Shown here piece by piece: positions 48,650-58,743 of a stretch of 64,000 nt of DNA; positions within the stretch are counted from its first letter, which is position 1; every line of letters begins with the position of its first letter. The notes beneath the pieces were generated by a model. That model saw only the letters and a list, made by a program, of their open reading frames with translations, was not told the DNA's origin and ran no database searches. Source of the DNA: an uncultured Salinicoccus sp. (GTDB lineage Bacteria; Bacillota; Bacilli; Staphylococcales; Salinicoccaceae); NCBI GenBank assembly GCA_947494965.1, contig CANLWV010000001.1, positions 358,842 to 422,841 of the forward strand, in the 5' to 3' direction. The position numbers and the translations under genes were made by a program.

Positions 48650-49156
48650 ATGGGGAATAAAATATTCTACGGCATTATAGCACTTATCATCGTGGCGTTT
48701 GCCGGCATCTTCATATTTATGAACAGTGCTTCAAATGATCCCGATAAAATCAGCGATTCCGGCTACTACCCCTATACGGACCTGGAGCCAGAGGAGCTTG
48801 AAGGCGCAACCATCGACAAGTTGGATGATGAGAATTACCACTTCAATAAAACTTTCGATGAAACGAAGAAGATTATAGAAGAAGAGGATAGCGCGTTCGT
48901 CTATCTATGGAGCCCGACATGTGTCCACTGCATCGCAGCCACGCCATTTTTGGCGGATGCATTTGAACAGACGGATGCAGAAGTCACGCAACTGAATGTC
49001 TCGGAATATGATGCAGCCTGGTCGGAATTTGAAATTGAAGGCACACCGACCCTCATCTATTTTGAAGATGGCAAAGAAGTCGATCGCCTCTATGGTAATC
49101 CAGGAAACTCTGATGACTATAAATCATTCATTGAAGAAATGACAGGGGACAATTAG
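48650..49156 (+). CDS. Membrane-anchored thioredoxin-like protein
   Basis: A 168-residue protein with an N-terminal membrane anchor (FYGIIALIIVAFAGIFIFM) and an extracytoplasmic thioredoxin domain. The active site is SPTCVHCIAATP with Cys91 and Cys94; the cis-Pro loop is IEGTPTLIYF. Acidic composition is notable. Co-transcription with bdbC suggests that the two form an oxidative folding pair for secreted proteins, replacing BdbD. Confidence 0.88.
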   Translation: MGNKIFYGIIALIIVAFAGIFIFMNSASNDPDKISDSGYYPYTDLEPEELEGATIDKLDDENYHFNKTFDETKKIIEEEDSAFVYLWSPTCVHCIAATPFLADAFEQTDAEVTQLNVSEYDAAWSEFEIEGTPTLIYFEDGKEVDRLYGNPGNSDDYKSFIEEMTGDN

Positions 49157-49984
49157 ATGAAATTCACAATACATGAGAATTTTGACGGGTCTACACTTGA
49201 AGAAATGCTGAAGACCCTTCATGTACCTAAAAAAGAACTTCATTTGCTGCGCATGTCGAAAGATATAACGCTAAATGGCGAACCAGCCCGACTCAATTCA
49301 CCTATCCACTCAAAAGATGTAGTCGTCCTTCCGGATGACGGTTCCAAAAGCCAGTACAAGCCAAGCTATCGGACATGTGATGTTTTATATGAAGACCGTT
49401 ATCTTGCTGTACTCTTCAAGCCTCGCGGCGTCAAGACACATCCGAATGAGATGTCTGAGACCAATACACTGATGAACCATGCCATCTATACTCTGGATGC
49501 CGACTACCTCGAACCGGTCCATCGTCTTGACCAGGAAACCAAGGGCGTCCTCCTTGTCGCCAAGCACCCTTTAGTCAAGAAGATGCTTGACCATATGTTG
49601 AGTGAACGTGAAATCAAAAGGACTTATATTGCACGCATTGATACAAAAAGGTTGATTGAAAGACAGACCATCAGTGCCCCGATAGCCAAAAATCCGAAAG
49701 AGCGCAATAAATACCATGTTACTGATAAAGGGAAAGAAGCGGTGACCCATATCACCAAGTCGCATGTTACACCGGATTATTGCGAACTTGAAATTGAATT
49801 GGAGACGGGCCGTACCCACCAGATCAGAGTACATCTGGCACATATCGGTTCCCCAGTCATCGGTGACCCCCTGTACGGGAACTCGACGCTTAGAGACCTG
49901 CAGCTCTTCAGCTACAGAATCGAATTCACCCACCCCCTGCTTCAAAAAACCGTGCGCGTGGAACTCGATAGAAAGACATTGTAG
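49157..49984 (+). CDS. RluA family pseudouridine synthase
   Basis: A 275-residue enzyme. The catalytic Asp is in EPVHRLDQETKGVLLVAKHP, and the later motifs ELELETGRTHQIRVHLAHIG and GDPLYGN are typical. The N-terminal region resembles a partial S4 domain. It isomerises uridines in rRNA or tRNA; which one is not deducible. It begins immediately after the thioredoxin-like gene stop. Confidence 0.92.
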   Translation: MKFTIHENFDGSTLEEMLKTLHVPKKELHLLRMSKDITLNGEPARLNSPIHSKDVVVLPDDGSKSQYKPSYRTCDVLYEDRYLAVLFKPRGVKTHPNEMSETNTLMNHAIYTLDADYLEPVHRLDQETKGVLLVAKHPLVKKMLDHMLSEREIKRTYIARIDTKRLIERQTISAPIAKNPKERNKYHVTDKGKEAVTHITKSHVTPDYCELEIELETGRTHQIRVHLAHIGSPVIGDPLYGNSTLRDLQLFSYRIEFTHPLLQKTVRVELDRKTL

Positions 49985-50030
49985 AAAAAGACCTTCACCC
50001 CGTAATTTCTTGGGGTGAAGGTCTTTTTTT
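49985..50030. terminator. Strong bidirectional terminator between rluA-like gene and ppk
   Basis: AGACCTTCACCCC / GGGGTGAAGGTCT, a 13-bp stem with a ten-base loop, A run before and seven T after. Confidence 0.93.
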
Positions 50031-50042
50031 GCCTGTTCCATT

Positions 50043-52163
50043 TCATTTCCGTCTTCTGAAACGATCCTTTACCTTGAGCAACAACTGATTTTCATGTTGG
50101 ATGATCTGTTCGCGACCGCTTCTTTCAGCGCGGCGCATCAATTCCACTTGGGCACTGATGGGAGGATGTTCGTTTTCAACATATACATAAGTGCCATCAG
50201 GACGTTGGCTGCGCGCTTTGATGTTATCCATCAGATACAGCCTGGCAATCGCTTTGATCTCTTCGATGATTGCTGGATCTTTGACTGGGAACAATATTTC
50301 CACGCGCTTGATCATATTCCGCGTCATCATATCAGCAGAAGATAAAAACATCTTACCTTCCCCATTATGGTTGAAATAATAGATTCTGGAATGCTCGAGG
50401 AACCTGCCGACGATGCTCACCACTCTGATGTTGTCGCTGACATCTTTTATCCCCGGTTTGAGGCAACATATGCCCCGCACCACCAGATCTACTTTTACAC
50501 CCTCTTGGGAAGCCTGAAGGAGCTTATTGATGATTTTCTTATCTGTAAGCGAGTTCATTTTGGCGAATATATAGCCTTTACCGTGTGTCCGATGCAGTTC
50601 GATCTCTTTATCGATATGATCCGCGAATAGATCCCGGATTTCAAATGGAGCGACATGGAGCGATTGGTAATCGGGCTTTAGGGAGTAGCCGCTGAGATAG
50701 TTGAAGAAGTTGATCGCATCATTCCCTATATCCTCGTCTGTCGTGATCAACCCCATATCAGTGTAGAGTCTCGCAGTGGAATCATTATAGTTCCCTGTGC
50801 CAAGGTGGACATAGCGAATCAACCTGCCTTTGACTCTTTTGACCACTAAAGTTATTTTACTGTGGGTCTTCAGGAAATTCATGCCGTAGATGACGTGGCA
50901 TCCGGCATCTTCAAGTTCTTTTGCCCACTGGACATTATTCTCTTCATCGAATCGCGCCTTCAATTCCACAAGAACAGTCACCTGCTTGCCATTCTCAGCC
51001 GCATGCTTCAACGCTTCAATCACCGGAGAATCACTCGAAACCCGATAGAGTGTCTGTTTGATCGCAAGGACATCCGGGTTCTCTGCCGCCTCACGCATGA
51101 AATCTACAATCGTCTGGAAGCTTTCAAAAGGATGATGTAGGAAGACATCTTTTTTCAGGGCACGCTTGTAGATGTTCTCTCCTCTCAGGAATTTTGGTTC
51201 TTGCGGCACGAATGGCGGGTATGCAAGATTGGGATGGCGTTCCTTGAACCTCGCTGTCAAGTCGAACAGGAAGGTTAAATCCAATGGCCCGTTGAACCTA
51301 TATACATCCTGCTCCTCGAGATTCAATTCATTTTTCAGAAAGGAGCCATTGATGGAATCGTCCTTGCTTGTGTCTATCTCCAGCCTGACGGCCGCTCCTT
51401 TTGTCCGTTCCTTCAGGAAACGCTCGATCTCTATCAGGAGATCAGCAGCCCCTTCTTCATGGATGGTCAGGTCCGCATTGCGCGTTATCCTAAACGGGAA
51501 GGTCCGTTCAATCCTATAACCTCTGAACAATTCACTGATGTGCTGTTCAATGATATCTTCAGTCAGGACAATATAGGTTCTGTCCCCTTCCTTAAGTTCA
51601 TAAAACCTGCGGATAACAGTCGGCAGTTGGACGATGGCGGTCTGATCACCCAATTCATTCGAAAGGTTGACGAAAATATTGATTTTCTTATTCATCAATT
51701 TTGGGAATGGGCGATAGGCATCCATTCCAAGAGGAGTAAGGGAAGGGAATATTTCATTTCTGAATATCGTGCCGAGTTCTTCCTGCAGATGATGCGGAAG
51801 TTCATCCGGCCGCTTCAGGATGATGTCATAGCCTTCCAATTCCTTCATCAGACGATGAAAGATGGCATACTGGGCATCGCAGTTCCGCCTGTTCATATCA
51901 CTGATGCCCTTGAGCTGTTCGCCAGGCGTCATCTGCGTCTTGGTGTCCGGTTCATGATAATCCATCTTTACCTGGTCTTTCAGCCCTGCAACACGTACCA
52001 TGAAGAATTCATCCAGATTTGAACTTGTAATTGCCAGGAACTTCAGCTTTTCAAGTAGCGGGTTCGTATCGTCCTCTGCCTCTTCAATCACCCGGTAGTT
52101 GAAGCTGAGCCAACTGAGCTCTCGATTGTTGTAGTATTCTTTATTGTTCAATCGATATGTCAT
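50043..52163 (-). CDS. ppk: Polyphosphate kinase 1
   Basis: A 706-residue PPK1. N-terminal: [20 protein letters not shown]. The two phospholipase-D-like catalytic domains show [37 protein letters not shown] with the phosphorylated His, and [26 protein letters not shown]. It makes inorganic polyphosphate reversibly from ATP. The next gene is the exopolyphosphatase, giving a make-and-break pair. Confidence 0.95.
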   Translation of the reverse strand: MTYRLNNKEYYNNRELSWLSFNYRVIEEAEDDTNPLLEKLKFLAITSSNLDEFFMVRVAGLKDQVKMDYHEPDTKTQMTPGEQLKGISDMNRRNCDAQYAIFHRLMKELEGYDIILKRPDELPHHLQEELGTIFRNEIFPSLTPLGMDAYRPFPKLMNKKINIFVNLSNELGDQTAIVQLPTVIRRFYELKEGDRTYIVLTEDIIEQHISELFRGYRIERTFPFRITRNADLTIHEEGAADLLIEIERFLKERTKGAAVRLEIDTSKDDSINGSFLKNELNLEEQDVYRFNGPLDLTFLFDLTARFKERHPNLAYPPFVPQEPKFLRGENIYKRALKKDVFLHHPFESFQTIVDFMREAAENPDVLAIKQTLYRVSSDSPVIEALKHAAENGKQVTVLVELKARFDEENNVQWAKELEDAGCHVIYGMNFLKTHSKITLVVKRVKGRLIRYVHLGTGNYNDSTARLYTDMGLITTDEDIGNDAINFFNYLSGYSLKPDYQSLHVAPFEIRDLFADHIDKEIELHRTHGKGYIFAKMNSLTDKKIINKLLQASQEGVKVDLVVRGICCLKPGIKDVSDNIRVVSIVGRFLEHSRIYYFNHNGEGKMFLSSADMMTRNMIKRVEILFPVKDPAIIEEIKAIARLYLMDNIKARSQRPDGTYVYVENEHPPISAQVELMRRAERSGREQIIQHENQLLLKVKDRFRRRK

Positions 52164-52200
52164 TACTATTCTCCTACTTCCTCTAAGATGAAACTGGTTA

Positions 52201-53730
52201 TCATGCTTCTATGAATTTGATTTCCAGATGCCCATCCATAATCTTTTCGATATGCTTCTTCTGTCTCGCTGCCTGGTACTCTTCTGCAATCGGATCCCCT
52301 TTATATTTGATTGTGAGAGTCATATCATCTTCTTCATCATCCAGATAAAGATCCTCTACAATGCTTGTGTTCGAGATGTTCAGGGCATTCGCAAACTTCA
52401 ATATGCTGCCGAGCTTCATGAGAATGCTCATTTCCTCGCTATTGAACCATCCGGATTCATCCGCAAAGAACTTCAGGAGCGTCTTGTTCTTGAAGCTTGC
52501 AAGCAGAGCCAGCTTCACCCGGTCTCTATGGACAATGCCGTTGATGTTGCTGTTTGAGATCAGATAGTAGGTGTGCTGACTTGTCGCATCCCGGTCGATG
52601 AACGACCCGAGATAGAAAATATATGCAGCATTCTTCATCAGGTATTTCTCATGTCTGCTGATGGAGATGAAATCATACCGCTCCAATTCATGATAAAGGC
52701 GTTCAGTGATCTCCTGACGTTTCTTCCCTTCCTCGAAATCGATCTGGAAATCACTGGCAAGTTCCTTCAATGAATCCCTGAAAATATGGTATTTATTAAA
52801 GGCCGCCGGGTAGTCTCTGGTAATCATGGACATCGCCAGACCTTCCCGTATCCCCTGCCTGCTGAACTTGAATTCCTGGGCTCTTGAGATATCATAAAGT
52901 GATTTGAAGACGATGGTACTCGGCAGGATGATGTCGCTACGATCCTTACTCAACCCATCGATGTCATCTAGATCATCTTCCTTTGTGTTCTCAAGAAGAT
53001 CGTATACATCCTGTAGATCATTCCGGTCCATGGAGTAGCCGTGGACGCCCGCAATGGGGTAATTGGTTGAAGACTGGTGGATACGTGCTATATTACGTGC
53101 ACTTCCTCCGATCGCAAGTATTGGTACTTTACGCTTTGAAAGCCACTTGATCGATTTAAGCTGCTTTTTTACATACTTTTCCGTCTCTTCCAACGCCTCT
53201 TCATCGTTGTGCTTCTTATCATCAAAAAACATGCTTTTCAATGTTACGACACCGAATGGGAGACTGACCGAATGGATGAGCTCCTTATTCTCAAAATATG
53301 TCAGCTCAGTACTCCCCCCACCGATGTCGATGATGAGGCCGTCCATGTTGCTAATGGTATGGACCACTGCATGATAGCCGTAGAATGCCTCTTCCTTGCC
53401 AGTGATGACTTTGATTTCCATACCGACTTCTGATTTTACCCGTTCGAGTATGTCGTCCACGTTGACGGACTGTCTGATGGCCGCCGTTGCGACCGGATGG
53501 ACTTCCTTGATGCTGTATTTTTCACTGATCAGCTGGAAACTCTTCAGGATGGAAATGAGGTTATCGATCCCTTCTTCTGCCATGACTTTGTCCTCATCGA
53601 GGTACCACGCCAACCGGGCAGGTGTCTTGATATTCTGAAGCTCTTTAAGACCGGTCTCCTCATCATATTCAAACAATACAAGGCGTACAGTATTAGATCC
53701 GATATCCACAAGTCCAATTCTCTTCATCAT
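52201..53730 (-). CDS. ppx: Exopolyphosphatase (Ppx/GppA)
   Basis: A 509-residue Ppx/GppA phosphatase. The actin-like ATPase-fold motifs are [49 protein letters not shown] and [15 protein letters not shown]. An HD-like C-terminal extension follows. It degrades polyphosphate or pppGpp. It starts with two ATGs (53730 and 53727) and lies 37 bases upstream of ppk in the same direction. Confidence 0.93.
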   Translation of the reverse strand: MMKRIGLVDIGSNTVRLVLFEYDEETGLKELQNIKTPARLAWYLDEDKVMAEEGIDNLISILKSFQLISEKYSIKEVHPVATAAIRQSVNVDDILERVKSEVGMEIKVITGKEEAFYGYHAVVHTISNMDGLIIDIGGGSTELTYFENKELIHSVSLPFGVVTLKSMFFDDKKHNDEEALEETEKYVKKQLKSIKWLSKRKVPILAIGGSARNIARIHQSSTNYPIAGVHGYSMDRNDLQDVYDLLENTKEDDLDDIDGLSKDRSDIILPSTIVFKSLYDISRAQEFKFSRQGIREGLAMSMITRDYPAAFNKYHIFRDSLKELASDFQIDFEEGKKRQEITERLYHELERYDFISISRHEKYLMKNAAYIFYLGSFIDRDATSQHTYYLISNSNINGIVHRDRVKLALLASFKNKTLLKFFADESGWFNSEEMSILMKLGSILKFANALNISNTSIVEDLYLDDEEDDMTLTIKYKGDPIAEEYQAARQKKHIEKIMDGHLEIKFIEA

Positions 53731-53740
53731 ATACAGTCTC

Positions 53741-55129
53741 CTAATCTTTGGATTGGGTCATCTCTTCTGGCTTGATCCATTCGTCGAATTGAGCTTCGGT
53801 CAGATGTCCGGATTCAATTGCGGACTCTTTGAGGGTCAAGCCTTTTTCATGGGCATTTTTGGCGATTTTCGCAGCATTTTCGTACCCGATATGTGGGTTC
53901 AGCGCCGTGACCAGCATAAGGGAATTGTTTAGGAATTTATTGATGTTCTCTTCGATCGGTTCTATTCCGACAGCACAATTATCGTTGAATGTCTGCATGC
54001 CGTCTGCAAGCAGATAGATGGACTGCAGTGTATTATAAAGGATGACCGGCTTGAATACGTTCAGCTCGAAGTTACCTTGGGAGGCTGCAAACCCGACTGC
54101 CGAATCATTGCCGAAGACTTGTACTGCCACCATCGTCAGCATCTCGGACTGAGTCGGATTGACTTTACCCGGCATGATTGATGAACCCGGTTCATTCGCA
54201 GGGATTTCGATTTCGGCTATTCCAGCGCGTGGGCCGGAGGCAAGCCATCTGACATCATTCGCTATCTTCATGAGGTCCGCCGCCAATGCCTTCAATGCAC
54301 CATGGAGATAGACTACTTCGTCATGCGCCGTCAAAGCATGGAATTTATTTGGGGAGGAGACGAACTCATAACCAGTCTGCTTGGAGATTTCCTTTGCTAC
54401 ACGGTCGCCGAATTCAGGGTGGGCGTTGATGCCTGTACCTACAGCCGTACCACCGATTGCAAGGTTTCTGATTTGATTTTTGGATTCACCGATCAGTGCC
54501 TCACACTTTTCGAGCATGTATCTCCAGCCACTGATTTCCTGGCCCAATGTCAATGGAGTGGCATCCTGCAGATGCGTACGTCCGATTTTGATTATGTCTT
54601 CAAATTGCTCTTCTTTTTCCTTGAATGTCTTTTTAAGACCCTCGAGGGCAGGTATGAGCTGTTCCTCTACAGATTGATAGAGGGCGACATGCATTGCCGT
54701 TGGATATGTGTCGTTGGAGCTTTGGGATTTGTTGACATCATCGTTCGGGTGGACCTTTTCGTCCACACCCTTTTCAGATAGATATTCATTCGCGACATAG
54801 CTGACGACTTCATTGACGTTCATGTTACTCTGGGTGCCGCTTCCAGTCTGCCATACTACAAGAGGGAAATGGTCATCCAGTTCACGATTGATTACTTTAT
54901 CGCACGCGTGGATGATCGCTTCTTTTTTATTTTCGGAAAGTTTGCCGAGTGCATGGTTGGAAACTGCCGCAGCTTTTTTGAGGTGTGCAAATGCTGTAAT
55001 GACCTCAATAGGCATTTTTTCTTTTCCTACCGGGAAATTCTGCTTGCTTCTTTCTGTCTGTGCACCCCAATATTTGTCACTTTGAACTTTAATTTCGCCG
55101 ATTGTATCTTTTTCTATTCTGTATGACAA
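53741..55129 (-). CDS. fumC: Fumarate hydratase class II
   Basis: A 462-residue class II fumarase. The signature [13 protein letters not shown] lies near residue 316; other landmarks are [15 protein letters not shown] near the N-terminus and [15 protein letters not shown]. It interconverts fumarate and malate in the citrate cycle. It is followed by ppx with a ten-base gap, perhaps one transcript. Confidence 0.96.
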   Translation of the reverse strand: MSYRIEKDTIGEIKVQSDKYWGAQTERSKQNFPVGKEKMPIEVITAFAHLKKAAAVSNHALGKLSENKKEAIIHACDKVINRELDDHFPLVVWQTGSGTQSNMNVNEVVSYVANEYLSEKGVDEKVHPNDDVNKSQSSNDTYPTAMHVALYQSVEEQLIPALEGLKKTFKEKEEQFEDIIKIGRTHLQDATPLTLGQEISGWRYMLEKCEALIGESKNQIRNLAIGGTAVGTGINAHPEFGDRVAKEISKQTGYEFVSSPNKFHALTAHDEVVYLHGALKALAADLMKIANDVRWLASGPRAGIAEIEIPANEPGSSIMPGKVNPTQSEMLTMVAVQVFGNDSAVGFAASQGNFELNVFKPVILYNTLQSIYLLADGMQTFNDNCAVGIEPIEENINKFLNNSLMLVTALNPHIGYENAAKIAKNAHEKGLTLKESAIESGHLTEAQFDEWIKPEEMTQSKD

Positions 55130-55196
55130 TTAAAAAACCTCCTGAAAATTAGTATTCATAGAATATTTTATACTAATTTACAGAAGGATTCATCAG

Positions 55197-55388
55197 TTAT
55201 CCATTATTTTCATCATCTAAGTCTTCTTCGTGTGTTTCATCATTCGAGGAATCGATCGGATAATCCTCATTTTGAGAAATTTGTTCCATTTCTTTTCCCA
55301 ACGCTTTCACATCTTCCATATCTTCTGTCATCTCATTGCTTTCGGGTTCGATGTCTTTCCTATAATCCACTTCGTCATCCTTTTTCAT
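55197..55388 (-). CDS. Small acidic hypothetical protein
   Basis: A 63-residue, strongly acidic, likely disordered protein (MKKDDEVDYRKDIEPESNEM start, many Asp/Glu). It is 11 bases after the NagB-like gene. A GGTGGGATAG site precedes the ATG. No domain. Its position matches small acidic genes next to the same gene in staphylococci, as far as I recall. Confidence 0.65.
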   Translation of the reverse strand: MKKDDEVDYRKDIEPESNEMTEDMEDVKALGKEMEQISQNEDYPIDSSNDETHEEDLDDENNG

Positions 55389-55399
55389 TCTATCCCACC

Positions 55400-55993
55400 T
55401 TATGCAAACTCTGATGTGTAGTAGTCAACGATATCACGGTCAAGCTGGGACGCCGCTTCCGAATCCATGACTACCGTCACCATGCGGTGCTTCTTCACCT
55501 TGGCGAAATCTTCCTGGCCGTTCTCTGCCGCGTCGTATAAATCTCTCACAGCCTTGGCCTTATCGTTTCCTGTTGCGACAAGCACCATCTCCCTCGATTC
55601 GAACAGCTGATCGTTCCCTTCGGAACCGCTATACCCTACCTTTTTATTGGCGCCGATGGATAATACTGTAAGGTTTGCCTGCTTCTTATCGTCAAGGACT
55701 GCCTTCATCGAATCTTTGGTGCCTTCCATCTTCAGTTGATTCTCAGGAATATCCAAGTCATTGAATACTTCTGCATTACCATCCTTATTGATGGTGACGA
55801 TATACACTTGAGCATAGTTTGCTGGATGTATTTTGGATTCTTCAACTAGTTTTTCATAGCTTTCGTCCAGTTCTTTGTTCATCTCAAGTCCAAGGACGCT
55901 TGTCGGGTTGTTATGGATCTGCTTTCTTACGATGTCTGCAATATAGTCGCTTACCAATGTCTTGTCCTTGAATATCTTAAAATTCATTGCCAT
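55400..55993 (-). CDS. NagB/6-phosphogluconolactonase-like sugar-phosphate isomerase family protein
   Basis: A 197-residue protein beginning MAMNFKIFKDKTLVSDYIAD, with PTSVLGLEMNKELDESYEKL and TVLSIGANKKVGYSGSEGND, the pattern of a shortened NagB-like fold. The motif normally binding the sugar phosphate (LGLGxDGH) is replaced by LSIGANKKVG, so deaminase activity is doubtful. In staphylococci a similar protein is annotated as a glucosamine-6-phosphate isomerase homologue. Start has GGGAGG. Confidence 0.8.
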   Translation of the reverse strand: MAMNFKIFKDKTLVSDYIADIVRKQIHNNPTSVLGLEMNKELDESYEKLVEESKIHPANYAQVYIVTINKDGNAEVFNDLDIPENQLKMEGTKDSMKAVLDDKKQANLTVLSIGANKKVGYSGSEGNDQLFESREMVLVATGNDKAKAVRDLYDAAENGQEDFAKVKKHRMVTVVMDSEAASQLDRDIVDYYTSEFA

Positions 55994-56109
55994 ATAAATT
56001 CCTCCCGGTTTTCTCCGTTTTTTTAAACATCTATATTATTCTACCCTGGTGGGCGGGGATTCTAACAAAAATTATCCCTTTTCAGCTTTTTTCTTTCTTC
56101 TGGATGGTT

Positions 56110-56115
56110 TATAAT
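56110..56115 (+). promoter_or_regulatory. -10 element before a 37-residue gene
   Basis: A perfect TATAAT at 56110 lies 35 bases before the ATG at 56150. The region upstream is T-rich and gives no clear -35. Confidence 0.4.
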
Positions 56116-56149
56116 GTTATCATGTATGGAAATATAGGAGGCGCTAATT

Positions 56150-56263
56150 ATGAAAGCATTTCTGATATTGATGGTCAGTATGTCCTTTATCACTGCCATT
56201 CTTTCTTCAAGCCGTGAATCCGAATATGGATATAAGGATGACGGTGAAGAAAAACTAAGTTAA
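56150..56263 (+). CDS. 37-residue secreted or membrane micro-protein
   Basis: An ATAGGAGG site precedes the ATG at 56150. The product begins MKAFLILMVSMSFITAILSS, a hydrophobic segment, and ends with an acidic, charged tail (YGYKDDGEEKLS). It has its own -10 element and a terminator. It is divergent from the NagB-like gene and convergent with the nitroreductase gene. No family recognised; a small membrane peptide or signal peptide-like toxin are possibilities. Confidence 0.55.
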   Translation: MKAFLILMVSMSFITAILSSSRESEYGYKDDGEEKLS

Positions 56264-56268
56264 GTTCA

Positions 56269-56302
56269 AAGCAGGTCATACATAGCATGGCCTGCTTTTT
56301 TT
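56269..56302. terminator. Terminator after the micro-protein gene
   Basis: GCAGGTCAT / ATGGCCTGC stem (wobble pairs) followed by seven T on the plus strand. Confidence 0.8.
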
Positions 56303-57038
56303 ATTGACCGAGAAAGCCTTGCCTCTTGACGACAGCATCCACATCAAGCCGTTGCTTTTTGCCGAGCATGCCGATCACCTGGTCACTCCAGCTGTCTCGA
56401 CGTTCTCCCCCGGTACGGGCTTCATAATAACTGCTTATCCTCTCATCGTAAGCATCGATCTCCGGCTTCACTTTTGCCGTCGGAGTATAGGTATTTTCAT
56501 GATAGACCGCTTCAAAAGGCAGACGTTCTTTCTGACTGCCCTCATGATCCGGGTAACCGACTACCATGCCGAAAACTGGAAATACGCCTTCAGGCAGTTC
56601 AAGTATTTCTATGACCTCCGCCATATCATTTCGCAGTGAACCGATATAACACATGCCAAGTCCCATGCTTCCCGCCGCCACAGCAAGATTCTGGGCTGCA
56701 AGGGAGGCATCGACGACACCTACAACAAATTGTTCCGTCTTATCGTGCGAAATCGGCGTCCCTTTGTCTTTTGACAGTTCGACATGACGGTGATAATCGA
56801 CTAGAAATACAAATAGATGGCCATTATCCTCCACGTACGGTTGGGTGCTGATCGCCCGTAAAGCCGCTTTCTTCTCCTTATCGGTGACACCCAGGATGCT
56901 GTAGGCCTGCACATAGCTGGATGTACTCGCCGCCTGCGCAGATTTCACCAACTCCCGTATCGTCTCTTGATCCAGGGGCGCCTCCTTAAATTTCCTGATC
57001 GATCTGTGCGCCTGCAGTAGCTCGGTAACTGAATTCAT
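56301..57038 (-). CDS. nfrA: NADPH-dependent flavin oxidoreductase (NfrA/FRP-type nitroreductase)
   Basis: A 245-residue FMN nitroreductase-fold enzyme. The N-terminal AHRSIRKFKEAPLDQET binds FMN phosphate; SYVQAYSILGVTDKEKK and the GSMGLGMCYIGSLRNDM loop are characteristic of NfrA/Frp enzymes. It reduces FMN, nitro compounds or disulfides using NADPH. The C-terminal part (YEARTGGERRDSWSDQV) is the family's helical excursion. Start with AGGAGGAG. Confidence 0.92.
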   Translation of the reverse strand: MNSVTELLQAHRSIRKFKEAPLDQETIRELVKSAQAASTSSYVQAYSILGVTDKEKKAALRAISTQPYVEDNGHLFVFLVDYHRHVELSKDKGTPISHDKTEQFVVGVVDASLAAQNLAVAAGSMGLGMCYIGSLRNDMAEVIEILELPEGVFPVFGMVVGYPDHEGSQKERLPFEAVYHENTYTPTAKVKPEIDAYDERISSYYEARTGGERRDSWSDQVIGMLGKKQRLDVDAVVKRQGFLGQ

Positions 57039-57048
57039 TCTTCTCCTC

Positions 57049-57519
57049 CTAGTTTATATGCGGAAAACCTTGTTGCCTCAATGCTTCATATATAAGGATT
57101 GCCGCTGTATTTGCCAAATTTAAAGACCTCACCTTATCTGTTATCGGGACTCTCAGGGCACTATCGCCATACTGCTCTTTGAGCCAATCGGGCAGACCTG
57201 TCGTCTCCCGGCCGAAAATGAAATAGTGGGCCTCGTCATCATTCGAAAAGTCCACATCCGTATAAGGTTTTGTCGCAAATTTCGTAAGCAGGTAATAGTT
57301 CCCCTCGGTCGCTTCAAAAAATGCTTCTGCCGAATCATGGTGGACGACATTAATATGCGGCCAATAGTCGAGGCCGGCCCGCTTCAGCATTTTATCGTCC
57401 GTTGAAAAGCCGAGTGGATGGATCAGATGCAGTGTCGAACCCGTTGCTGCACAAGTCCTTCCTATGTTGCCCGTATTGTTCGGGATCTGGGGTTGATATA
57501 ATACGATATGGTTTGCCAT
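57049..57519 (-). CDS. trmL: tRNA (cytidine(34)-2'-O)-methyltransferase TrmL
   Basis: A 156-residue SPOUT methyltransferase. Motif 1 is YQPQIPNNTGNIGRTCAATG; motif 2 is FIFGRETTGLPDWLKE; motif 3 is RSLNLANTAAILIYEALRQQ. It methylates the wobble position of leucine tRNAs. It is followed directly by the nitroreductase gene and preceded by queG, another anticodon-modifying gene, so two wobble modifiers are adjacent. Confidence 0.95.
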   Translation of the reverse strand: MANHIVLYQPQIPNNTGNIGRTCAATGSTLHLIHPLGFSTDDKMLKRAGLDYWPHINVVHHDSAEAFFEATEGNYYLLTKFATKPYTDVDFSNDDEAHYFIFGRETTGLPDWLKEQYGDSALRVPITDKVRSLNLANTAAILIYEALRQQGFPHIN

Positions 57520-57528
57520 ATGTTCCTC

Positions 57529-58659
57529 CTAAGCGCTTTCTTGGATGCCTTTTAGCATCTCTTCCTTTACTGTCTCGTCCGTCTCTATTTTAAACCTTTC
57601 CCCAATATAGCCAAGTGCATCGTTTTCCAGTATGCGGCCTATCGCCCAGTAGGCAGTCCCTTTGATTACAGGGCGTGGGTCATTTTCCGCTACACGCTTC
57701 AATACATCTACAGCCGACACTTCCTTGAAATGTGCCAGTGCTATGATCGCATTGCGTTGTATGGGTTTCTTGCCGCGCCAGGTTCCCGCAAGGTGACCGT
57801 ATGTCTCCTTGAAATCCCTGTTTGATATTTCAAGGAGTCCAGTAAGTTCAGGTTTCAATATTTCAGGTTCCAGTACAATATCATCATGATGGTCCGTATT
57901 GATGCCTTTATTACGGGGACATACCTGCTGACATGTATCGCAGCCATACAGCCTGTTGCCGATCTTACCGCGGTATTCATCAGGCAGGAAGCCTTTCGTC
58001 TGTGTCAGGAAAGAAATGCACTTTTTTGAATTCAGCTGCCCATTTCCGACAAGGGCACCTGTAGGGCATCTATCCACGCAGATATTGCAGTCTCCACAAG
58101 AATCGATCAATTCTTCATCTGGTGGAAAAGGAAAACTGGTGATCATCTCGCCAAGATAAGTATACGTTCCGAGTGTGGGATTTATGACGAAGCCATTCTT
58201 CCCTATGAAACCAAGACCACTTCGCCGTGCCACTTCGCGGTCACTTAACACTCCGGTATCGACCATCGAGTTGCATTCGATTGAAGCGTCGATGGATTTT
58301 ATATAGGCTTCCAGCTTTTCAAGCCTTGAATTGAGCAAAGTATGGTAGTCCATCCCCCATGATGCGCGGGCGAACATACCCCGCCGCTCCCCCTTTTTAC
58401 TTTTGGGTGCATTCGGAAGTCTGTTCGGGTACCCCACGGCGATGGAGATTATGCTGCGCCCTGAACGCAATGTGCGATCAGGATTCGTCCGCTCCTCTAT
58501 GGAGCCTTTTTCAAACCCTGATTCGAAACCTTTCTCGTGATAATCAATCAACTTCTCCCTATATTCCACAAACGGCTCGGTATGGGTGAATCCGATATCA
58601 TCAATGCCGATGGAATGGGCATACTCAATGACTTTTTCCTTAAATTCAACACGGTCCAT
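57529..58659 (-). CDS. queG: Epoxyqueuosine reductase QueG
   Basis: The ATG at 58659 after AGGTGACG is preferred. The 376-residue cobalamin-dependent enzyme has SIAVGYPNRLP near the N-terminus, GFIGKNGFVINPTLGTYTYLGEM, the ferredoxin clusters CGDCNICVDRCPTGAL and CDTCQQVCPRNKG, and a C-terminal HEAT-like part (AIIALAHFKEVSAVDVLKRV). It reduces epoxyqueuosine to queuosine in tRNA. Queuosine-carrying Asp, Asn, His and Tyr tRNAs are all in this window. Confidence 0.95.
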   Translation of the reverse strand: MDRVEFKEKVIEYAHSIGIDDIGFTHTEPFVEYREKLIDYHEKGFESGFEKGSIEERTNPDRTLRSGRSIISIAVGYPNRLPNAPKSKKGERRGMFARASWGMDYHTLLNSRLEKLEAYIKSIDASIECNSMVDTGVLSDREVARRSGLGFIGKNGFVINPTLGTYTYLGEMITSFPFPPDEELIDSCGDCNICVDRCPTGALVGNGQLNSKKCISFLTQTKGFLPDEYRGKIGNRLYGCDTCQQVCPRNKGINTDHHDDIVLEPEILKPELTGLLEISNRDFKETYGHLAGTWRGKKPIQRNAIIALAHFKEVSAVDVLKRVAENDPRPVIKGTAYWAIGRILENDALGYIGERFKIETDETVKEEMLKGIQESA

Positions 58660-58743
58660 CTCGTCACCTGCTTTCTTCGACCACGTTATTATACCGATTG
58701 ACATTATACTATCAGACGGACGTTGGCCACAACCCTGGACTAT

